Part shown: in pieces, positions 55,013 to 64,000 of the stretch
How the letters are laid out: each line of letters opens with the position of its first letter
Numbering within the stretch: the stretch's first letter is position 1
NCBI GenBank assembly: GCA_020080175.1
Contig: JAGHQL010000047.1
Coordinates: 1 to 64,000, forward strand
Source of the DNA: Glutinoglossum americanum
Lineage: Eukaryota; Ascomycota; Geoglossomycetes; Geoglossales; Geoglossaceae
DNA: 64,000 bases
Reading direction: 5' to 3'
The notes under the pieces: model-generated
Told to the model about the DNA's origin: nothing
Database searches by the model: none
The model's input: the letters and a program-made list of their open reading frames with translations, nothing else
Position numbers and translations under genes: made by a program

Positions 55013-57323
55013 ATGGCATCGGAAAGGTCTATTAAATTGAAATTCGAAAAAGAAATCAATGGGGGTGGGGACAGGGATGATAAGAGCCGGGAGCGACACA
55101 GAGACCGTCGAAGACACCACCATCACCATCACCACAGGTCCTCGAAACATCACGACGATGGTGATGATAGGGAGCACCGTCATCGGCACAAACGTTCTAG
55201 GGACTCCAAGGACGGCAATGACGACGAAGCGGAAGAGCGGCAGAAACGAAGACACCGGCACTCCAAACACAAAGAACCGCAAGACGTTGAGGGGGAGGAG
55301 GATGAGTGGGTTGAAAAGGAAACGATACCCTCTGCGCCTAGGGGTGATGCCCTAGATAAGTCACAAAAGATAGGAGAGGCCAATCCGAAGCGAGACGCTT
55401 GGATGGAAGCTCCATCAGCCCTGGACATTGACTACACACAGAGGGGTGTTAAGAAGGCGCCAGAGCCGGTAGCAAAGTCCCACCGGCCAGATTTCGATCT
55501 AAAGATCCACGAGAACGAGCTAAATACACACCTAAAGGATTTAGCAGAAGGAAGGGATATCTCTACAATTATAACCGAGAAACCACGGCACGAGGTGGAT
55601 TATACATTTGGCGATTCTGGGTCACAGTGGCGCATGACAAAGTTAAAGGGAGTTTATACCCAAGCTGAGGATACAGGAAGGCCAGTTGAGGATATTGCAA
55701 TCGAGAGGTTTGGCGATCTACGTGCATTTGATGATGCTCGGGAGGAACAATTGGAGCTAGACCGCAGAGATACTTATGGGAAGGGATATGTGGGGAAGGG
55801 AAAACCTAGTGGTGAACTATTCGAGGAAAGAAAGCTTAAAACGGGGTCCCAACTGAGTAGTCGGCCCGGCCCAGGCGGCTTGGAGGATGGCGATACGTCT
55901 TTACCACCCCAAGGTCAGGTATTGGACACTGGGCCTCCAGCGACGACTCCATATCTCGACCAAACGGCTCTTAACCGCTTAAAGGCACGGATGATGAAGG
56001 CGAAGCTAAGAGGCTCTCCGGATGCCGCAAAGCTTGAAGTAGAGTATAATTCTGCTGCTGCCTCGTCCTTGAATCGTAAAGAGTCGGACGTCGTGGTTCT
56101 CGGGGCTATGGAGAGCCGAATGTTAGCAGGGGGCCGGAAACAGGAGATAAAACCGGTTGAGACAAAAAGGGGAAGAGAAAGAGGGCTTGTTGAGGAGAAT
56201 GAGGATATGAGCATTGAAGATATGGTTAGGGAAGAACGGAGGACGAAGGGTCAATCGGGGGGCGAAGGGCAACGGTTTGCTGAAAGAATTGCCAAGGATG
56301 CAAAATTCGACGTGAGTCTTTCAGTTTTAACAGTGTGCGTTCTAGATGCACTCCGTTGACTAACAGCTGCGCTTATAGAATGACCTTGATTATCTCGATG
56401 AGAACGCTGAAAAACTAGCAAAACGAATCCAAAAGTCCGAAATTAACCTTAAGAACGCAGCTATCAACGAGTTCCAAAAGATGAACAAAGCGCTTGATAA
56501 GTGCCCCCTATGTCACCATGAAGACACGAACACACCACCAATTGCGCCTGTGGTATCACTGGCCACGAGGGTTTTCCTTACTCTTCCTACAGAGCCTGAG
56601 CTCAGTGAAGGGGGGGCCTGTATTGTACCTATTCAACATCGCGTTAACTTGCTAGAGTGTGACGACGATGAGTGGGAAGAAATCAGGGTGAGTCGATTCG
56701 AATTAAGTTCTTAAACGGCGATTGATTTTAGTTCTAATAATGCGTCCACAGAATTTCATGAAGAGCCTCACAAGATTGTATCACGATCAAGGGCGTGACG
56801 TGGTATTCTACGAAAATGCAGCGCAGCCTCAGTGGAGGAAGCACGCAGCTATGGAAGTCGTCCCACTTCCCTACAGCCTTGGGGAGACGGCGCCAGCCTT
56901 TTTCAAAGTGGGTTCTTAAACTCCCACGCCCTATATCAATGACTAACAAACCAAAACTCAAAGGAAGCCATACTTTCTTCCGACGAAGAGTGGACTCAAC
57001 ACAAGAAACTCATCGATACGCTCTCTCGCGCTCGTACCCAAGGCCTCGGAAAATTAGCATTTCGCCGTTCCCTCGCCAAGGAAGCCCCGTACTTCCACGT
57101 TTGGTTCGAGCTCAACGGCGGCCTAGGCCATATCGTCGAAGATGCCAACCGTTGGCCAAAGGGTGATCTATTTGCAAGGGAAGTTATTGGTGGCATGTTA
57201 GATGTTGAGCCTGAAGTTGTCAAGAGGCAGGGGCGGTGGAATAGGGGAACGGATCCCAGAACGGAAGGGTTCAAGAAGAGATGGCGAAAGTTTGACTGGA
57301 CGAGAGTCCTTGCGGATGGTTGA
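55013..57323 (+). CDS. cwf19: Cwf19/CWF19L-type splicing protein
   Basis: Exons 55013-56311, 56379-56687, 56752-56907 and 56964-57323, all phase 0, give 707 aa. The first 90 residues are Arg/His/Asp-rich, with seven consecutive His. CwfJ_C_1 begins around KCPLCHHEDTNTPP, with RVFLTLPTEPELSEGGACIV and the HIT-like IVPIQHRVNLLECDDDEW. CwfJ_C_2 is seen as YFHVWFELNGGLGHIVEDA and, at the end, KKRWRKFDWTRVLADG. Cwf19 proteins associate with the spliceosome and aid lariat debranching after splicing. The domain order and ending match the family. Introns are 67, 64 and 56 nt. It shares a 164-bp divergent promoter with NPA3. Confidence 0.93.
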
Positions 57324-59711
57324 TCGAATGAGCTTTTACCAACCAATAGCCTTGTGTTCTTCCTCGTGGCGGCTATTTTCGTTTTGCGCTTGCAGCTCGT
57401 TGGGCCATGCTACTCACATTCCCATGACTTCCGCTACCAACCCGCTTACCTACCTCCGCGGTATTAAATCTTACCTGCCTTCCTCTCATCTGTCCCCACC
57501 ACCAAACACAAACACCCGGCACCAGATACGACACAGGCCCAAATGCAACCACCCCCACCAATCCCAGCAAGCTCCACGCATCCCAACAAAAGAGGAAGAG
57601 TCTCGCAAGTTTTCAAGAGCTCTTTGAAACATTCTTCCGCTGCGGATCTCCCCCTCCATGCAGTACCCCACTCACGCCCAACCGGATATCAAGTAGAGGC
57701 ACGCAGGAAAGAGGAGAAACACGCCATATTAAATGTTACCAACAACAGCTGAGCTTCACACAGCATGGCACAGCAAAACACGGCATATGGATCTGCAGAC
57801 CGCCTCGCCACAACGACGAAACAGTCCCTTTCTTATTTGCTTGTGGGCGTACAAACCTCACAGAGATCTTGGCAGGAGGGCTAGACTGATGGGAAACACA
57901 AGAAAGATTGGATCTTATGTGCTGAAAAGTTTTAAAGAACCTTAAGAGTATGACGGTATGACCGATACAAACAACTGGGGGGCGTTTCCATGTAACACAA
58001 AACCCTCTTCCTGTGTTCCCGAAAAAGAAGAGGAAGAGGGAAACCAAGAGAAATTAATGTGAAAGATCTCCAGTCCGCGCTCCGGAACCTGACATTATCG
58101 ACCAGCTCAACTGTTACAGACGAGGTCCAGACCACCACCCATTACCATCCAGCTCCGTCATACATATCTCCCGCAGGTTTTACCGCGTTCCCTAACGACG
58201 GGGCATGGAATAAAGACACAAGATGGACTAAGCCAGTCTGCTAGCTAGCTAGAAATCAAAGCCCACAAGTAATGATCTGACGATAGGTTTTATTTTTCTC
58301 TTGGGTGGGGGAAACTTGTACCTACACGGGGGCTTATTTCCTTGCTATAGAGCATCGTATGAGCCTGCAAGATATCCTCTCCCAGACGGTTGGAGCATTG
58401 CCCGGTTGCCCTCGTCATTGGCTGAAGTTAATCCAAGACGAGCATGGAAAGATCTAGCTAATCCCAAACCCGCCAGCCTACAACGTATGTACGTACACAC
58501 ACACACACCCCCACAAGCTTTCAATAAACCGCCCAACCTAGCCCCAAAACCTCCGGTGCAACCCAAAAATAACCCAAAATCCAAAAAAAAAAAAAAAAAA
58601 TCAAAACAAGAAAAAAAAATGCACCCTCCCGTCCACATAACGGCAACCTACATCCCCCCTCCTCGTCTAGGGATATACGTATTTGCCACGCGATTATGAT
58701 GGGATCGCCCGTTATTGTATCACCCATCTATCCTTCCTTTCCTAGCCCTGCTTCGAATAGCGGAAAAAAAGGAGATTGGTGTGTGGAAGGGAAGGGAGGG
58801 GGGGAGGGGAAGGTACCCTGCGAGAGACCGAACGCTGGATGGCGGATGCACAAGGGGGGGAGGGGGGGTTGGATCTGTCAACGAACGGAATACGGCGGTG
58901 GTTGGGGAAGAGTGGCCGGCCAGGGAATGGAATCATCTCGCGCGGAGGAACCGAGGGTTGCCGAAACGTGGCTCTACTCCTCGTGCGTGGCTTTTTCTAC
59001 CTTTCTTTGCATCCCTCGTGTTCCTCATTCTTTCGCGTTCGAACTCCCATCCGAGCAACACGGCACAGCATGTTTTCAGAGTGTCACAAAAAAAAAAAAC
59101 AAGAACCCTCCCCCCCCCCCAATAAAACCACGTTCGTAGAGAGAGGGAGGGTAAAGGTCTTTGATTGAAATAATGCAAATAGCTATATTGGCACAGGGAG
59201 TTTTTCTTTTTTATCAAAGGCAAAGTTCAACGGAGATATAAAAAAAAAAAGAAAAGAAAAATAAGACAAAGAAAATAGAATTAGAGTGCTAGGACTCCGG
59301 TCTTTGGCAGTTAAGACAAGCTACACGAACGAGTAAAGAGGCAAAAGCTCCATTAGACGGGAGAGCTTAGTGAGAAAAGACACCTGACCTGGTTTAAAAG
59401 CAAAGAGAATCATTGGGGTCTGAAAAGGCTAGAAGTACATTCTGCAGGACGTGGACGAGTGCGAAGGGAAAATAATAACCCCCGAATCCGCAAGATGAAG
59501 TAACCGCCAGGTGCTTTTTGGGATCTTTGTTTCATTCAAGGTTCATTTCGGTTCGTCAGTGCAATGCCATTCTGAAGTTAAAAAATGGTGAAAAAGAACC
59601 GATGCTGAACCCCGATCTAATGCAATACAAATGAAAATGGAGTTTTTAAGAAAACACCACGACGTGTGCAAACGGGATTCTTTTATGTTCGGGCAAAACA
59701 CCAGATCAATA
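57324..59711. other. 2.4-kb convergent intergenic region rich in simple tracts
   Basis: 3' flanks of CWF19 and the Zn2Cys6 gene. Contains a (CA)n stretch near 58496-58508, A18-type and A9 runs near 58578-58619, and the G-rich block listed separately. Short frames (for example 58301-58699) are low-complexity artefacts. No gene recognised. Confidence 0.5.
58787..58868 (+). repeat. G-rich block with G-quadruplex-type motifs
   Basis: GGGAAGGGAGGGGGGGAGGG at about 58789-58808 satisfies four G3+ runs with short loops. A second pair of G7 runs separated by one A lies at 58854-58868. On the plus strand, in the intergenic region. Confidence 0.7.
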
Positions 59712-61999
59712 CTAGCCAGACGTGTTCCATATCTTCATCGCCATCGCGCAGAGCCTCTGAATGACATAATTAGTCCCCTTTCCCGTAGCTTCGTCCTCGA
59801 TGAACTTTTTCGCGACAAACAACCGGCTACTCGCGTCCTCTTCATCGTTATGCACAACCGGTGAGACAGGCGGATATTCCGCAACGCGTTGACCGAGGTG
59901 CCTAGCAACAGCAATTGAATAGATGACATCTCGGTTCTCCTGGCTATCCAGCAAGGTCCTAGCACTACTTAGAGTGTTGTCGATCTCCTTTGCCGCACTA
60001 GCCTCGTCATCCCTCAAGCTCAGGAATCTACCGATGAGACGCCAAAAGTCCACCTCGCGGTACTTCCGATGGTCGTGTTGCACGGTCGAATTGTCAGATG
60101 GTGAGAGGGGATTCGCCTCGAGACTCATTCCGGAAACTAAACTCTCAATAATAGAACACCTCTTGGCGGCCTCGCCTAAGCCGTCATCATTTGCATCATC
60201 ACCTTCACCGTCGCCATCAAGTCCATTACTGCACCGATTGACAGCCGCAGCCTGACATAGGACCATCAAAGACCAAACAATCCGTGACTGAATATTGGCA
60301 ACAACAACAAGCGTATCGCGATCACCCCCAATGTATGGATTCCGCAATCTCTCAAACAAACTAGAAAACTGATCTCGTAACTGATTGTCGGTCACAACCC
60401 TAGCGAAGCCTCTTCGCTGAAACCATGTCGTCTCCAAAAAGTTGTCTAATGCTGGCGCAAAAACAGATAGGTATTCGGTCTTAATGTCGGTCAAGGTCGC
60501 AGGAGCAATAGATATGGCATTTTCGCTTGGAGGAGGTGTGAGAGGTGGAGGGATGCGCCCAACAGTGAGGAGGTCATCGATCTTGATCCGCTTTGCTGGA
60601 AAACCTGTGTGAGCAGAACAAACTTCTAAAGGAATAACGCCAGGAAAAGGAAATAAAGGTCGGGAAAATTATATGGATAAAGAGAGAGGGTCTGGGACAG
60701 GGGTGGCGCCACCTCTTTGGTTTTGCGAATCCGACGCGGCAGACGATGAAAACGGACTGGCTCTATCCAACTCCCTCTTCAGTTCCGGTCGAAAGACTTG
60801 CTGGTCGTAGGGCGGCGGAGGAGCAGGAATCTGAGACGGTCCAGCCGCTTGGAGCGCAGGGTCGATGGCCGAGCTATAGTCGTATGGCTCCACGGAGGAA
60901 CCCGGCGAACTCGCACCTGTGGAGAGTGCGGGCCCATAACTTCCCGTAATAGACGACGCGTAGCCAGGAACGGGCGCTGGATATGGTGCAGAAGTCGTGG
61001 CGCCCGCCGGAGGGGCAGAAGTTGGAGCTGGTTGAATAGCAGCGGGACCAGGTTGCGCCTTGAAAATCGGATCGTAACCCAAACATTCTCTCTTGCTCTT
61101 TTGGCAGTTCCGGCATGTCGGGTGAGCTTCGTCACACTAAAAAAGAGAAAACAGTTCTTGTCAGCAAGGACTTCGCTTTTCGAAAAGCAGATTGCGTGCC
61201 AACGTGAGACCTGTGGTAGTTCGCAACGCGTAAAATTCCCCTTCTGGCTTCTGACTTGACGGGTAGACTGATCCGAAAAAACTCGACATGGGAAAGTCTT
61301 GCAGGCAATACTCATTTCTTTCAAAAAGCCCCGGGAGAGGAGAGTTACCTTTATTCTTCGCTTCCTACAGGTTAGGCAACCTGTCTTTGTTCTCCGCTTG
61401 ATCTCTTTTTTGTGTCTGCCACCAGACATTATCCTCCCGTCCGGAGCTGGAAGCGGATAACGTAGTGGTTGATGGTGTGGCGACGATGTGACATTTGGAT
61501 GCTGTTGTGGAGGAGGTAGCGACTGCTGCTGGTTGTGATAGTATGCTCCCATCGGCGCAGCAGGAGGTGGCAGCGGTGAGCCCAGCGATGCCGGGCCCTG
61601 CTGTTGCCGCGGATCAAGAGATCGTATTGGAGGTAGGCTGATAGATGGTAGCGACACGTGCGATCCTGTCGGTGACGCGCGATACGGCTCTACAGCTTGT
61701 TGCTGTTGAGGTGGAGGATACGCGTAGGCAGACATGGACGGTGAAGGGTAAGAATGAGGAGACGGGTAGGAAGTTGGCTGCCGAGACTGTGCGGGACCCT
61801 GTTGCGACATATTAGAAATATGCGGCTGCGCGTACTGAGGATAAGGCGGTGAGGGAGTCGAGGGAGCGGACGACGGATGATCGAGATGGGAGAGGTGCGG
61901 CGACCCTCGATGATGAGACATGTAGTTGTTCGTAGAATGACTAAACCTATTGACTTGTCCCTGAGCTGATTGAGTTCGGTCGTAATCTACCATGATCAT
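59712..61999 (-). CDS. Zn2Cys6 transcription factor
   Basis: Exons 61999-61349, 61136-60713 and 60604-59712 join to 655 aa. The first 200 residues are Pro/Gln/Ser/His-rich. The binuclear zinc cluster is split by the 212-nt first intron: TKTGCLTCRKRRIK on one side and CDEAHPTCRNCQKSKREC on the other, giving all six cysteines with C-x2-C-x6-C in both halves. A Pro/Ala-rich linker follows. After the second splice (AGAG|GTGGCG ... CACAG|GT) come GFPAKRIKIDDLLTVGRIPP and a helical C-terminal region, FLETTWFQRRGFARVVTDNQ onward, which is conserved in a group of fungal C6 regulators. The target pathway is unknown. The second donor is weak, but the alternatives I tried hit stops. A second ATG two codons downstream is equally possible. 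Confidence 0.85.
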
Positions 62000-64000
62000 T
62001 TCGGGGGATTCGGAACGATCAGAGCAGAGAGAGCGAGAACGAACCCAAGCGAGAGCGATATGTGGTGGAGGAAGAGCGCGAGCGATGGCGGTGTAAAGGT
62101 ATACGGTGCGTGCAGCGCCGGTAAGTTGTTGTGTTGTGTGTTAATGGTTGGGCAGCGAGCAGGCTGAAGGCGAGTGCCTGTGCACAAGTGCAGGAGATTG
62201 GAGTGTGAGTAAAGTGCAGGAGACGAGAGACGAGGCAGATGCGAGAAACGCAATCGGAATGGGATCAGCCTAACTAGTGCAGATGGGACGGTCGGTCGGG
62301 ACTCAAGCACGGCGCGAGGTGTGGGTGGGATGGTGTGGGAGTGGACGGAATGCGAGCGAGTGGTTTGTGGTGTGTGAGTGAAAAAGAGGCGAAAGACGAG
62401 AGGCGAAAGCGAAGAGGCGAAAGCGAAGAGGCTGGACTGTGCAGCGACGAGGCGCCCAGAGGAATCTTGCTGTGGGAAGGGGTTTGGATTAGCGAGGGAG
62501 GGATCGATGGAGCGACGCGGGACTCGGTTCGGCAACGTTAGGAATTTCGTTGCGAACAAAATCAGTCAACAAAAATATCTTGTCAACTTTTTGTCGTCAT
62601 GGGTGCTAGGGAAAGTGAAAGGGCAAGAAAAGCGAGCTATCGCCATCCCACGCACACAGACTCACCCACCCCTCTGCCTTTGGAAAACTCTCAGTCGCGT
62701 GCAAAGCAAGGAAAACTGCGAGGAATGGATCTCCACAGTCCAGAGTCAAGAGACAGAGAGGTGAGCGAATCCTTAGATGCAGGGCGAGAGGAGGGTGTGC
62801 TGTCTTTCTTTATTGGGTCGAATGAGGCCACCGAGCCAGGAAGGCCAGAAATAGAGAGTGCCACAATGAACCTTGTGGACTAGAAGCTAGGTGGCTGGAA
62901 ATTTAATGCGCGCGGTGACGATGGGGTGGACGCATGATAGGTCTTTGTGCTTGCAAGACCGAACCGGGCTAATGAATGATCCCATCGTCCAGTGGTCGAA
63001 CTCAAAACAGAGAGTGGCACGTATATATGGAAACACACTTGCCATCAAATTGTGCAGTGAGGGAGTGATAGAGGGCGAGTGAGTTAATGCAGGAGGGAAA
63101 TAGGTCGTGCGTTGCGACACCCAGAGGCGAGGGAGGAAGCGAGACAACAGCGGGATAGCAAGTGCGAGAGGCAGATGGACAGATGGGATAGGGTAGGAAT
63201 GGGACAGGATCGTGTCACTCTCTGGCCGTCCACTCACCCAGCACCTTTCAGGAGATGCGATGTGATGCACTTGCGGTGCGATGCGGCGCGGGTGCGGTTC
63301 GCCCAGAAGACCAAACGGGACGATGACCCCGGTCGGGAGAGGGAAAAAGCCAAAAAGCCAAAAAAAAAAAACTCACCTCTGTAAAATGAAGAAGCCTAGT
63401 TATGCTCTCCAGCACGAACGGTAAACGTCTCAAAACCGCCTTCCAGCGGAGCGGCAGGCGGAGTGGCAAGGAAGGAGCGTGGCGCGTGCAACACCAAAAA
63501 AACGGCGAGGCGGATCAGTTGAGCCCAGGTGCGTCTAGTCTGGCGCCCTCGAGGAAACGGAGAATCGTGCGAAGTAATTAGAGGAAAAGAGAAATGGCCT
63601 GCGGTGATGAGCAGTGAGCGAGAAGGAGAAGTTGTAAGTTAGATGGGTCCCGCGTATGTGTAGGCGGAGGCGTTGAGCAAGGGAGAGCCGCTCCGGTGCT
63701 TTGTGATGTGCGTGTTCTAGGCGAGAGACGAGACTCGCGCGGCAAATAAATTAATTCGTTAGTTCGTACGTGTCGAGAAACAAGTAGTCGATCGTGCCGT
63801 GTCGTCAGGCAAACGAGACAAGGGCACCCGCTGGGCTTCCGTGGGCTTTTTGTACGGGATCTGTGCTGGGAGAGCCGGTCGCCTGACTTAATCTGGGACT
63901 TAATCTGGGATGAAATCTGGCGGGCCAATGGTGCAGACGGCCTGTTTTGGCCGAACTGATGCTGTGTCTCTAGGAATCCGGTGGAGAAGGCAAGGCCGGG
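62000..64000. promoter_or_regulatory. Long 5' flank of the Zn2Cys6 gene
   Basis: At least 2 kb with no recognised gene. It is G/A-rich on the plus strand (T/C-rich as read from the gene), with many short frames on both strands. Local repeats are GCGAAAGCGAAGAG-like units at about 62396-62432 and a 12-13 bp repeat TCTGGGACTTAA at about 63888-63912. A long leader is common for fungal developmental regulators, but nothing here proves it. Confidence 0.4.

Noticed and set aside
62396-62432. GCGAAAGCGAAGAG short tandem repeat
   Set aside because: Too short and too simple in composition to read as more than local slippage.
1-64000. tRNA, rRNA, CRISPR arrays, intact transposons or retroelements
   Set aside because: No A/B-box tRNA-like sequence, repeat-spacer array, reverse transcriptase or integrase motif was noticed by eye; this is not a proof of absence.

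Overview
The window looks like nuclear DNA of a filamentous ascomycete (Pezizomycotina). Reasons: many genes with short spliceosomal introns (about 46-120 nt, often with a CTAAC-type branch site), and a recognisable set of Pezizomycotina proteins (Het-C, Npr3, Hir1, a Zn2Cys6 regulator, a kelch/single-membrane-span protein, a GPI-type cell-surface protein). A DUF6589-type relic at the left edge is of a kind I associate with truffle- or mushroom-like genomes, so a Pezizomycetes-like fungus is possible, but this is only inference. I saw no rRNA, tRNA, CRISPR array or intact transposon.

Layout. 1-1.4 kb: truncated DUF6589 relic ending in a long interrupted palindrome. 1.9-4.2 kb: an unrecognised acidic protein with three LLRPSAFNW repeats, with a degenerate tandem repeat upstream. 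4.6-8.7 kb: NPR3, COX19 and a divergent CENP-V/GFA protein. 9.1-13.6 kb: a hypothetical gene and a kelch membrane protein. 13.6-16.9 kb: no gene recognised. 16.9-21.3 kb: the splicing factors CLF1 and PRP31 head to head. 22.4-25.2 kb: an omega-like GST and a conserved fungal protein. 25.6-33.0 kb: het-C and HIR1. 33.5-36.7 kb: a lipid phosphatase and an aldo-keto reductase. 38.0-38.7 kb: a small GPI-type protein. 39.8-42.1 kb: a membrane-anchored amidoligase-like protein in a repeat-rich, gene-poor interval. 43.0-48.8 kb: stomatin-like protein 2, a WBP4-like splicing protein, a small conserved protein, a SUZ-domain protein and kynurenine formamidase. 50.5-57.3 kb: 2-hydroxyacid dehydrogenase, a membrane protein, GPN1/NPA3 and CWF19. 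59.7-62.0 kb: a Zn2Cys6 transcription factor with a long 5' flank.

How the genes relate. Most are single-copy housekeeping genes acting in different processes: TORC1 signalling (Npr3), cytochrome oxidase assembly (Cox19), chromatin (Hir1), RNA polymerase II import (Gpn1), tryptophan/NAD metabolism (kynurenine formamidase). Four of them act in pre-mRNA splicing (Clf1, Prp31, WBP4-like, Cwf19). Five gene pairs share short divergent promoters of 164-242 bp. The exon joins given below were worked out by hand from splice signals, reading phase and family similarity; most multi-exon models close in frame from ATG to stop.

The parts most likely to hold new biology are the amidoligase-like fusion protein, the LLRPSAFNW-repeat protein with its repeat-bearing upstream region, and the palindrome at the edge of the DUF6589 relic.
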